Assembly: GCF_052857255.1 (NCBI RefSeq)
Contig: NW_027526507.1
Location: 372,001-436,000 of the forward strand
Reading direction: 5' to 3'
DNA length: 64,000 nt
DNA from: Amblyomma americanum
Taxonomy: Eukaryota; Arthropoda; Arachnida; Ixodida; Ixodidae
The translations under genes were made by a program, and so were the position numbers. Under the pieces are notes generated by a model. The model was not told the DNA's origin. It ran no database searches and saw nothing but the letters and a program-made list of their open reading frames with translations. Within the stretch, counting starts at the first letter, position 1; every line of letters starts with the position of its first letter. This document shows positions 23,001 to 34,678 of this stretch, in pieces.

Positions 23001-24545
23001 TGTATCCCGTTATTTTGAGCCGAAATACAAGTTTTCGCGCAGTTCTGAGAGAAAAAGTTTACAGCTCTCTCTCGTCTACTCTTCGACGACTTGTAAAATC
23101 AATGTTCGTGAATCTCGCTAGTTTCGATCTAAAACGAGGTATCCCGTTGTTTTGAGCCGGAATACAAGTTTTCGCGCAGTTCTGAGAGAAAAAGTTTATA
23201 CCTTTTTCTCGTCTACTCTTCAACGAATAGTAAAATCGATGTTCGTGAATCTCGCTTGTTTCAATCTAAAACGATGTATCCCGTTGTTTTGAGCCGGAAT
23301 ACAAGTTTTCGTGCAGTTCTAAGAGAAAAAGTTTGTACCTTTTTCTCGTCTACTCTTCGACGACTAGTAAAATCGATGCTCGTGAATTTTGCTAGTTTCG
23401 ATGTAAAACGATGTATCTCGTTGTTTTGAGCCGGAATACAAGTTTTCGCGCAGTTCTGAGAGAAAAAGCTTACACCTCTCTCTCGTCTACTCTTCGACGA
23501 CTTGTAAAATCGAAGTGCGTAAATCTCGCTAGTTTCGATCTAAAACGATGTATCCCGTTGTTTTGACCCGGAATACAAGTTTTCCTCCAGTTCTGAGAGA
23601 AAAAGTTTACAGGTCTCGTCTACTCTTCGACGACTTGTAAAATCGATGTTCGTGAGTCTCGCTAGTTTCAATCTAAAACGACGTATCCCGGTGTTTTGAG
23701 CCGGAATACAAGTTTTCGCGCAGTTCTGAGATAAAAAAGTTTAGAGCTTTCTCTCGTCTACTCTTCGACGACTTGTAAAATCGATGTTCGTGAATCTCGA
23801 TAGTTTCGATCTAAAACGATGTATCCCGTTGTTTTCAGCCGGAATTCAAGTTTTCGCGCAGTTCTGAGATAAAGTTTACAGCTCTCTCTCGTCTACTCTT
23901 CGACGACTTGTAAAATCAATGTTCGTGAATCTCGCTAGTTTCGATCTAAAACGAGGTATCCCGTTGTTTTGAGACGGAATACAAGTTTTCGCGCAGTTCT
24001 GAGAGAAAAAGTTTATACCTTTTTCTCGTCTACTCTTCGACGACTAGTAAAATCGATGTTCGTGAATCTCGCTTCTTTCGATCTAAAACGATGTATCCCG
24101 TTGTTTTCAGCCGAAATTCAAGTTTTCGCGCAGTTCTGAGAGAAAAAGTTTACAGCGCTCTCTCGTCTACTCTTCGACGACTTGTAAAATCGAAGTGCAT
24201 AAATCTCGCTAGTTTCGAGCTAAAACGATGTATCCCGTTGTTTTGACCCGGAATACAAGTTTTCCTCCAGTTCTGAGAGAAAAAGTTTACAGGTCTCGTC
24301 TACTCTTCGACGACTTGTATAATCGATGTTCGTGAATCTCGCTAGTTTCAATCTAAAACGATGTATCCCGGCGTTTTGAGCCGGATTACAAGTTTTCGCG
24401 CAGTTCTGAGAGAAAAAGTTTACAGCTCTCTCTCGTCTACACTTCGACGACTTGTAAAATCGATGTTCGTGAATCTCGCTAGTTCCGATCTAAAACGATG
24501 TATCTCGTTGTTTTGAGCCGGAATACAAGTTTTCGCGCAGTTCTG
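20052..24545 (+). repeat. 33-monomer higher-order block C (4494 bp)
   Basis: Third copy of the block, 6265 bp after block B, with the same internal 954-bp repeats and landmark (ATG at 20823). It is followed at 24546 by the extension seen after block B, up to about 25426, where GTGAATCTC replaces GTGAGTCTC and the sequence changes to monomers like those at 7.45-8.06 kb. Confidence 0.86.
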
Positions 24546-26043
24546 AGATAAAAAGTTTACACCTTTCTCTCGTCGGCTCTTCGACGACTTGTAAACTCGA
24601 TGCTCGTGATATTTCCTAGTTTCGATCTAAAACAATGTATCCCGCTGTTTCGAGCCGGAATACAAGTTTTCGCGCAGTTCCGAGAGAAAAAGTTTACACC
24701 TTCTCTCGTCTACTCTTCGACGACTAGTAAAATCGATGTTCGTGAATCTCGCTAGTTTCGATCTAAAACGATGTATCCCGTTGTTTTCAGCCGAAATTCA
24801 AGTTTTCGCGCAGTTCTGAGAGAAAAAGTTTACAGCGCTCTCTCGTCTACTCTTCGACGACTTGTAAAATCGAAGTGCATAAATCTCGCTAGTTTCGAGC
24901 TAAAACGATGTATCCCGTTGTTTTGAGCCGGAATACAAGTTTTCGCGCAGTTCTGAGAGAAAAAGTTTATACCTTTCTCTCGTCTACTCTTCGACGACTA
25001 GTAAAATCGATGTTCGTGAATCTCGCTTGTTTCGATCTAAAACGATGTATCCCGTTGTTTTGAGCCGGAATACAAGTTTTCGTGCAGTTCTAAGAGAAAA
25101 AGTTTATACCTTTCTCTCGTCTACTCTTCGACGACTAGTAAAATCGATGCTCGTGAATTTTGCTAGTTTCGATGTAAAACGATGTATCTCGTTGTTTTGA
25201 GCCGGAATACAAGTTTTCGCGCAGTTCTGAGAGAAAAAGCTTACACCTCTCTCTCGTCTACTCTTCGACGACTTGTAAAATCGAAGTGCGTAAATCTCGC
25301 TAGTTTCGATCTAAAACGATGTATCCCGTTGTTTTGACCCGGAATACAAGTTTTCCTCCAGTTCTGAGAGAAAAAGTTTACAGGTCTCGTCTACTCTTCG
25401 ACGACTTGTAAAATCGATGTTCGTGAATCTCGCTAGTTTCAATCTAAAACGACGTATCCCGGTGTTTTGAGCCGGAATACAAGTTTTCGCGCAGTTCTGA
25501 GAGAAAACGTTTACAGCTCTCTCTCGTCTACTCTTCGACGACTTGTAAAATCAATGTTCGTGAATCTCGCTAGTTTCGATCTAAAACGAGGTATCCCGTT
25601 GTTTTGAGCCGGAATACAAGTTTTCGCGCAGTTCTGAGAGAAAAAGTTTATACCTTTCTCTCGTCTACTCTTCGACGACTAGTAAAATCAATGTTCGTGA
25701 ATCTCGCTTGTTTCGATCTAAAACGATGTATCCCGTTGTTTTGAGCCGGAATACAAGTTTTCGTGCAGTTCTAAGAGAAAAAGTTTAGAGCTTTCTCTCG
25801 TCTACTCTTCGACGACTTGTAAAATCGATGTTCGTGAATCTCGATAGTTTCAATCTAAAACGATGTATCCCGTTGTTTTCAGCCGGAATTCAAGTTTTCG
25901 CACTGTTCTGAGAAAAAAGTTTACACCTTTCTCTCGTCTACTCTTCGACGACTTGTAAAATCGATGCTCGTGAATTTTGCTAGCTTCTATCTAAAACGAT
26001 TTATCTCGTTGTTTTGAGCCGGAATACAAGTTTTCGCGCAGTT
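23456..26043 (+). repeat. 19-monomer duplication, copy 1 (2588 bp)
   Basis: This interval recurs in tandem at an offset of 2588 bp. Anchors are GTGAGTCTCGC at 23653 and 26241, GATAAAAAG after TCTGA at 24546 and 27134, and GAGAAAACG at 25501 and 28089. It starts inside block C and ends inside monomers of the 7.4-8.1 kb type, so it cuts across older unit boundaries. Confidence 0.85.
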
Positions 26044-28631
26044 CTGAGAGAAAAAGCTTACACCTCTCTCTCGTCTACTCTTCGACGACTTGTAAAATCG
26101 AAGTGCGTAAATCTCGCTAGTTTCGATCTAAAACGATGTATCCCGTTGTTTTGACCCGGAATACAAGTTTTCCTCCAGTTCTGAGAGAAAAAGTTTACAG
26201 GTCTCGTCTACTCTTCGACGACTTGTAAAATCGATGTTCGTGAGTCTCGCTAGTTTCAATCTAAAACGACGTATCCCGGTGTTTTGAGCCGGAATACAAG
26301 TTTTCGCGCAGTTCTGAGATAAAAAAGTTTAGAGCTTTCTCTCGTCTACTCTTCGACGACTTGTAAAATCGATGTTCGTGAATCTCGATAGTTTCGATCT
26401 AAAACGATGTATCCCGTTGTTTTCAGCCGGAATTCAAGTTTTCGCGCAGTTCTGAGATAAAGTTTACAGCTCTCTCTCGTCTACTCTTCGACGACTTGTA
26501 AAATCAATGTTCGTGAATCTCGCTAGTTTCGATCTAAAACGAGGTATCCCGTTGTTTTGAGACGGAATACAAGTTTTCGCGCAGTTCTGAGAGAAAAAGT
26601 TTATACCTTTTTCTCGTCTACTCTTCGACGACTAGTAAAATCGATGTTCGTGAATCTCGCTTCTTTCGATCTAAAACGATGTATCCCGTTGTTTTCAGCC
26701 GAAATTCAAGTTTTCGCGCAGTTCTGAGAGAAAAAGTTTACAGCGCTCTCTCGTCTACTCTTCGACGACTTGTAAAATCGAAGTGCATAAATCTCGCTAG
26801 TTTCGAGCTAAAACGATGTATCCCGTTGTTTTGACCCGGAATACAAGTTTTCCTCCAGTTCTGAGAGAAAAAGTTTACAGGTCTCGTCTACTCTTCGACG
26901 ACTTGTATAATCGATGTTCGTGAATCTCGCTAGTTTCAATCTAAAACGATGTATCCCGGCGTTTTGAGCCGGATTACAAGTTTTCGCGCAGTTCTGAGAG
27001 AAAAAGTTTACAGCTCTCTCTCGTCTACACTTCGACGACTTGTAAAATCGATGTTCGTGAATCTCGCTAGTTCCGATCTAAAACGATGTATCTCGTTGTT
27101 TTGAGCCGGAATACAAGTTTTCGCGCAGTTCTGAGATAAAAAGTTTACACCTTTCTCTCGTCGGCTCTTCGACGACTTGTAAACTCGATGCTCGTGATAT
27201 TTCCTAGTTTCGATCTAAAACAATGTATCCCGCTGTTTCGAGCCGGAATACAAGTTTTCGCGCAGTTCCGAGAGAAAAAGTTTACACCTTCTCTCGTCTA
27301 CTCTTCGACGACTAGTAAAATCGATGTTCGTGAATCTCGCTAGTTTCGATCTAAAACGATGTATCCCGTTGTTTTCAGCCGAAATTCAAGTTTTCGCGCA
27401 GTTCTGAGAGAAAAAGTTTACAGCGCTCTCTCGTCTACTCTTCGACGACTTGTAAAATCGAAGTGCATAAATCTCGCTAGTTTCGAGCTAAAACGATGTA
27501 TCCCGTTGTTTTGAGCCGGAATACAAGTTTTCGCGCAGTTCTGAGAGAAAAAGTTTATACCTTTCTCTCGTCTACTCTTCGACGACTAGTAAAATCGATG
27601 TTCGTGAATCTCGCTTGTTTCGATCTAAAACGATGTATCCCGTTGTTTTGAGCCGGAATACAAGTTTTCGTGCAGTTCTAAGAGAAAAAGTTTATACCTT
27701 TCTCTCGTCTACTCTTCGACGACTAGTAAAATCGATGCTCGTGAATTTTGCTAGTTTCGATGTAAAACGATGTATCTCGTTGTTTTGAGCCGGAATACAA
27801 GTTTTCGCGCAGTTCTGAGAGAAAAAGCTTACACCTCTCTCTCGTCTACTCTTCGACGACTTGTAAAATCGAAGTGCGTAAATCTCGCTAGTTTCGATCT
27901 AAAACGATGTATCCCGTTGTTTTGACCCGGAATACAAGTTTTCCTCCAGTTCTGAGAGAAAAAGTTTACAGGTCTCGTCTACTCTTCGACGACTTGTAAA
28001 ATCGATGTTCGTGAATCTCGCTAGTTTCAATCTAAAACGACGTATCCCGGTGTTTTGAGCCGGAATACAAGTTTTCGCGCAGTTCTGAGAGAAAACGTTT
28101 ACAGCTCTCTCTCGTCTACTCTTCGACGACTTGTAAAATCAATGTTCGTGAATCTCGCTAGTTTCGATCTAAAACGAGGTATCCCGTTGTTTTGAGCCGG
28201 AATACAAGTTTTCGCGCAGTTCTGAGAGAAAAAGTTTATACCTTTCTCTCGTCTACTCTTCGACGACTAGTAAAATCAATGTTCGTGAATCTCGCTTGTT
28301 TCGATCTAAAACGATGTATCCCGTTGTTTTGAGCCGGAATACAAGTTTTCGTGCAGTTCTAAGAGAAAAAGTTTAGAGCTTTCTCTCGTCTACTCTTCGA
28401 CGACTTGTAAAATCGATGTTCGTGAATCTCGATAGTTTCAATCTAAAACGATGTATCCCGTTGTTTTCAGCCGGAATTCAAGTTTTCGCACTGTTCTGAG
28501 AAAAAAGTTTACACCTTTCTCTCGTCTACTCTTCGACGACTTGTAAAATCGATGCTCGTGAATTTTGCTAGCTTCTATCTAAAACGATTTATCTCGTTGT
28601 TTTGAGCCGGAATACAAGTTTTCGCGCAGTT
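26044..28631 (+). repeat. 19-monomer duplication, copy 2 (2588 bp)
   Basis: Tandem copy of the previous 2588 bp. The join at about 26004-26055 is a chimeric monomer: its left side follows the GCTAGCTTCTATC monomer and its right side continues as AAGCTTACACCTC, as in block C at 23467. At the right end the sequence instead reads AAGTTTACACCTTTC and leads into the 1907-bp units. Confidence 0.85.
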
Positions 28632-31600
28632 CTGAGAGAAAAAGTTTACACCTTTCTCTCGTCTGCTCTTCGACGACTTGTAAAATCGAAGTTCGTAAAT
28701 CTCAGGAGTTTCGATCTAAAACGATGTATTCCGTTGTATTGGGCTGGAATACAAGTTTTCCCGCAGTTCTGAGAGAAAACGTTTACAGCTCTCTCTCGTC
28801 TACACTTCGACGACATGTAAAATCGATCTTCGTGAATCTCGCTAGTTTCGATATAAAACGATGTATCTCGTTGTTTTGAGCCGGAATACAAGTTTTCGCG
28901 CAGTTCTGAGATAAAAAGTTTACACCTTTCTCTCGTCGGCTCTTCGACGACTTGTAAACTCGAAGTGCGTAAATCTCGCTAGTTTCGATCTAAAACGATG
29001 TATCCCGTTGTTTTGACCCGGAATACAAGTTTTCCTCCAGTTCTGAGAGAAAAGTTTACAGGTCCCGTCTACTCTTCGACGACTTGTAAAATTGATGTTC
29101 GTGAATCTCGCTAGTTTCAATCTAAAACGATGTATCCCGTTGTTTTGAGCCGGAATACAAGTTTTCGCGCAGTTCTGAGATAAAAAAGTTTAGAGCTTTC
29201 TCTCGTCTACTCTTCGACGACTTGTAAAATCGATGTTCGTGAATCTCGATAGTTTCGATCTAAAACGATGTATCCCGTTATTTTGAGCGGAATACAAGTT
29301 TTCGCGCAGTTCTGAGAGAAAACGTTTACAGCTCTCTCTCGTCTACTCTTCGACGACTTGTAAAATCAATGTTCGTGAATATCGCTAGTTTCGATCTAAA
29401 ACGATGTATCCCGTTGTTTTGAGCCGGAATACAAGTTTTCGCGCAGTTCTGAGAGAAAAAGTTTATACCTTTCTCTCGTCTACTCTTCGACGACTTGTAA
29501 AATCGAAGTGCGTAAATCTCGCTAGTTTCGATCTAAAACGATGTATCCCGTTGTTTTGACCCGAAATACAAGTTTTCCTCCAGTTCTGAGAGAAAAAGTT
29601 TACAGGTCTCGTCTACTCTTCGACGACTTGTAAAATCGATGTTCGTGAATCTCGCTAGTTTCAATCTAAAACGACGTATCCCGGTGGTTTGAGCCGGAAT
29701 ACAAGTTTTCGCGCAGTTCTGAGATAAAAAAGTTTAGAGCTTTCTATCGTCTACTCTTCGACGACTTGTAAAATCGATGTTCGTGAATCTCGATAGTTTC
29801 GATCTAAAACGATGTATCCCGTTGTTTTCAGCCGGAATTCAAGTTTTCGCGCAGTTCTGAGATAAAGTTTAGAGCTTTCTCTCGTCTACTCTTCGACGAC
29901 TTGTAAAATCGATGTTCGTGAATCTCGATAGTTTCGATCTAAAACGATGTATCCCGTTATTTTGAGCCGAAATACAAGTTTTCGCGCAGTTCTGAGAGAA
30001 AAAGTTTACAGCTCTCTCTCGTCTACTCTTCGACGACTTGTAAAATCAATGTTCGTGAATCTCGCTAGTTTCGATCTAAAACGAGGTATCCCGTTGTTTT
30101 GAGCCGGAATACAAGTTTTCGCGCAGTTCTGAGAGAAAAAGTTTATACCTTTTTCTCGTCTACTCTTCAACGACTAGTAAAATCGATGTTCGTGAATCTC
30201 GCTTGTTTCAATCTAAAACGATGTATCCCGTTGTTTTGAGCCGGAATACAAGTTTTCGTGCAGTTCTAAGAGAAAAAGTTTATACTTTTTTCTCGTCTAC
30301 TCTTCGACGACTTGTAAAATCGATGTTCGTGAATCTCGATAGTTTCAATCTAAAACGATGTATCCCGTTGTTTTCAGCCGGAATTCAAGTTTTCGCACTG
30401 TTCTGAGAAAAAAGTTTACACCTTTCTCTCGTCTACTCTTCGACGACTTGTAAAATCGATGCTCGTGAATTTTGCTAGCTTCTATCTAAAACGATTTATC
30501 TCGTTGTTTTGAGCCGGAATACAAGTTTTCGCGCAGTTCTGAGAGAAAAAGTTTACACCTTTCTCTCGTCTGCTCTTCGACGACTTGTAAAATCGAAGTT
30601 CGTAAATCTCAGGAGTTTCGATCTAAAACGATGTATTCCGTTGTATTGGGCTGGAATACAAGTTTTCCCGCAGTTCTGAGAGAAAACGTTTACAGCTCTC
30701 TCTCGTCTACACTTCGACGACTTGTAAAATCGATCTTCGTGAATCTCGCTAGTTTCGATATAAAACGATGTATCTCGTTGTTTTGAGCCGGAATACAAGT
30801 TTTCGCGCAGTTCTGAGATAAAAAGTTTACACCTTTCTCTCGTCGGCTCTTCGACGACTTGTAAACTCGAAGTGCGTAAATCTCGCTAGTTTCGATCTAA
30901 AACGATGTATCCCGTTGTTTTGACCCGGAATACAAGTTTTCCTCCAGTTCTGAGAGAAAAGTTTACAGGTCCCGTCTACTCTTCGACGACTTGTAAAATT
31001 GATGTTCGTGAATCTCGCTAGTTTCAATCTAAAACGATGTATCCCGTTGTTTTGAGCCGGAATACAAGTTTTCGCGCAGTTCTGAGATAAAAAAGTTTAG
31101 AGCTTTCTCTCGTCTACTCTTCGACGACTTGTAAAATCGATGTTCGTGAATCTCGATAGTTTCGATCTAAAACGATGTATCCCGTTATTTTGAGCGGAAT
31201 ACAAGTTTTCGCGCAGTTCTGAGAGAAAAAGTTTACAGCTCTCTCTCGTCTACTCTTCGACGACTTGTAAAATCAATGTTCGTGAATATCGCTAGTTTCG
31301 ATCTAAAACGATGTATCCCGTTGTTTTGAGCCGGAATACAAGTTTTCGCGCAGTTCTGAGAGAAAAAGTTTATACCTTTCTCTCGTCTACTCTTCGACGA
31401 CTTGTAAAATCGAAGTGCGTAAATCTCGCTAGTTTCGATCTAAAACGATGTATCCCGTTGTTTTGACCCGAAATACAAGTTTTCCTCCAGTTCTGAGAGA
31501 AAAAGTTTACAGGTCTCGTCTACTCTTCGACGACTTGTAAAATCGATGTTCGTGAATCTCGCTAGTTTCAATCTAAAACGACGTATCCCGGTGGTTTGAG

Positions 31601-34353
31601 CCGGAATACAAGTTTTCGCGCAGTTCTGAGATAAAAAAGTTTAGAGCTTTCTATCGTCTACTCTTCGACGACTTGTAAAATCGATGTTCGTGAATCTCGA
31701 TAGTTTCGATCTAAAACGATGTATCCCGTTGTTTTCAGCCGGAATTCAAGTTTTCGCGCAGTTCTGAGATAAAGTTTAGAGCTTTCTCTCGTCTACTCTT
31801 CGACGACTTGTAAAATCGATGTTCGTGAATCTCGATAGTTTCGATCTAAAACGATGTATCCCGTTATTTTGAGCCGAAATACAAGTTTTCGCGCAGTTCT
31901 GAGAGAAAAAGTTTACAGCTCTCTCTCGTCTACTCTTCGACGACTTGTAAAATCAATGTTCGTGAATCTCGCTAGTTTCGATCTAAAACGAGGTATCCCG
32001 TTGTTTTGAGCCGGAATACAAGTTTTCGCGCAGTTCTGAGAGAAAAAGTTTATACCTTTTTCTCGTCTACTCTTCAACGACTAGTAAAATCGATGTTCGT
32101 GAATCTCGCTTGTTTCAATCTAAAACGATGTATCCCGTTGTTTTGAGCCGGAATACAAGTTTTCGTGCAGTTCTAAGAGAAAAAGTTTATACTTTTTTCT
32201 CGTGTACTCTTCGACGACTAGTAAAATCGATGCTCGTGAATTTTGCTAGTTTCGATGTAAAACGATGTATCTCGTTGTTTTGAGCCGGAATACAAGTTTT
32301 CGCGCAGTTCTGAGAGAAAAGGCTTACACCTCTCTCTCGTCTACTCTTCGACGACTTGTAAAATCGAAGTGCGTAAATCTCGCTAGTTTCGATCTAAAAC
32401 GATGTATCCCGTTGTTTTGACCCGAAATACAAGTTTTCCTCCAGTTCTGAGAGAAAAAGTTTACAGGTCTCGTCTACTCTTCGACGACTTGTAAAACCGA
32501 TGTTCGTGAATCTCGCTAGTTTCAATCTAAAACGACGTATCCCGGTGGTTTGAGCCGGAATACAAGTTTTCGCGCAGTTCTGAGATAAAAAAGTTTAGAG
32601 CTTTCTATCGTCTACTCTTCGACGACTTGTAAAATCGATGTTCGTGAATCTCGATAGTTTCGATCTAAAACGATGTATCCCGTTGTTTTCAGCCGGAATT
32701 CAAGTTTTCGCGCAGTTCTGAGATAAAGTTTAGAGCTTTCTCTCGTCTACTCTTCGACGACTTGTAAAATCGATGTTCGTGAATCTCGATAGTTTCGATC
32801 TAAAACGATGTATCCCGTTATTTTGAGCCGAAATACAAGTTTTCGCGCAGTTCTGAGAGAAAAAGTTTACAGCTCTCTCTCGTCTACTCTTCGACGACTT
32901 GTAAAATCAATGTTCGTGAATCTCGCTAGTTTCGATCTAAAACGAGGTATCCCGTTGTTTTGAGCCGGAATACAAGTTTTCGCGCAGTTCTGAGAGAAAA
33001 AGTTTATACGTTTTTCTCGTCTACTCTTCAACGAATAGTAAAATCGATGTTCGTGAATCTCGCTTGTTTCAATCTAAAACGATGTATCCCGTTGTTTTGA
33101 GCCGGAATACAAGTTTTCGTGCAGTTCTAAGAGAAAAAGTTTGTACCTTTTTCTCGTCTACTCTTCGACGACTAGTAAAATCGATGCTCGTGAATTTTGC
33201 TAGTTTCGATGTAAAACGATGTATCTCGTTGTTTTGAGCCGGAATACAAGTTTTCGCGCAGTTCTGAGAGAAAAAGCTTACACCTCTCTCTCGTCTACTC
33301 TTCGACGACTTGTAAAATCGAAGTGCGTAAATCTCGCTAGTTTCGATCTAAAACGATGTATCCCGTTGTTTTGACCCGGAATACAAGTTTTCCTCTAGTT
33401 CTGAGAGAAAAAGTTTACAGGTCTCGTCTACTCTTCGACGACTTGTAAAATCGATGTTCGTGAGTCTCGCTAGTTTCAATCTAAAACGACGTATCCCGGT
33501 GTTTTGAGCCGGAATACAAGTTTTCGCGCAGTTCTGAGATAAAAAAGTTTAGAGCTTTCTCTCGTCTACTCTTCGACGACTTGTAAAATCGATGTTCGTG
33601 AATCTCGATAGTTTCGATCTAAAACGATGTATCCCGTTGTTTTCAGCCGGAATTCAAGTTTTCGCGCAGTTCTGAGATAAAGTTTACAGCTCTCTCTCGT
33701 CTACTCTTCGACGACTTGTAAAATCAATGTTCGTGAATCTCGCTAGTTTCGATCTAAAACGAGGTATCCCGTTGTTTTGAGACGGAATACAAGTTTTCGC
33801 GCAGTTCTGAGAGAAAAAGTTTATACCTTTTTCTCGTCTACTCTTCGACGACTAGTAAAATCGATGTTCGTGAATCTCGCTTCTTTCGATCTAAAACGAT
33901 GTATCCCGTTGTTTTGAGCCGGAATACAAGTTTTCGTGCAGTTCTAAGAGAAAAAGTTTATACCTTTTTCTCGTCTACTCTTCGACGACTTGTAAAATCG
34001 AAGTGCGTAAATCTCGCGAGTTTCGATCTAAAACGATGTATCCCGTTGTTTTGACCCGGAATACAAGTTTTCCTCCAGTTCTGAGAGAAAAAGTTTACAG
34101 GTCTCGTCTACTCTTCGACGACTTGTATAATCGATGTTCGTGAATCTCGCTAGTTTCAATCTAAAACGATGTATCCCGGCGTTTTGAGCCGGATTACAAG
34201 TTTTCGCGCAGTTCTGAGAGAAAAAGTTTACAGCTCTCTCTCGTCTACACTTCGACGACTTGTAAAATCGATGTTCGTGAATCTCGCTAGTTCCGATCTA
34301 AAACGATGTATCTCGTTGTTTTGAGCCGGAATACAAGTTTTCGCGCAGTTCTG
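27487..34353 (+). repeat. Distant copy of 6920-13786 (offset 20,567 bp)
   Basis: About 6.9 kb that matches 6920-13786 in the same order at a constant offset of 20,567 bp. Anchors include TTTATACC at 6987/27554, GAGAAAACG at 7522/28089, landmark ATGs at 8157/28724 and 10064/30631, CAACGAATAG near 12466/33033, and ACTTGTATAATC at 13554/34121. By eye I noticed about ten scattered substitutions plus one replaced monomer at 33898-34037. It contains its own pair of 1907-bp units and its own 954-bp repeats. At 34354 it continues into the extension sequence of 18281 (offset 16,073) instead of a new block. Confidence 0.87.
33898..34037 (+). repeat. Single-monomer replacement patch
   Basis: Within the 20,567-bp-offset match this monomer differs from its counterpart at 13331-13470. 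Here it reads GAGCCGGAATAC, CGTGCAGTTCTAAG, TTTATACCTTTTTC and CTCGCGAGTTTCGATC. There it reads CAGCCGAAATTC, CGCGCAG, TTTACAGCGCTC and CTCGCTAGTTTCGAGC. The offset is the same before and after, so the length is unchanged, as expected for gene conversion from another monomer class. Confidence 0.75.
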
Positions 34354-34678
34354 AGATAAAAAGTTTACACCTTTCTCTCGTCGGCTCTTCGACGACTTGT
34401 AAACTCGATGCTCGTGATATTTCCTAGTTTCGATCTAAAACAATGTATCCCGCTGTTTCGAGCCGGAATACAAGTTTTCGCGCAGTTCCGAGAGAAAAAG
34501 TTTACACCTTCTCTCGTCTACTCTTCGACGACTAGTAAAATCGATGTTCGTGAATCTCGCTAGTTTCGATCTAAAACGATGTATCCCGTTGTTTTCAGCC
34601 GAAATTCAAGTTTTCGCGCAGTTCTGAGAGAAAAAGTTTACAGCGCTCTCTCGTCTACTCTTCGACGACTTGTAAAAT
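34354..34678 (+). repeat. Bridge to the 2.59-kb higher-order domain
   Basis: Follows 18281-18605 at an offset of 16,073 bp (GATATTTCCTAG, CCCGCTGTTTCGAGCC, AGTTCCGAGAG, CAGCCGAAATTC). The match ends near 34725, where CCCGTAGTTTTGAGCC replaces CCCGTTGTTTTGAGCC. No gene. Confidence 0.75.
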
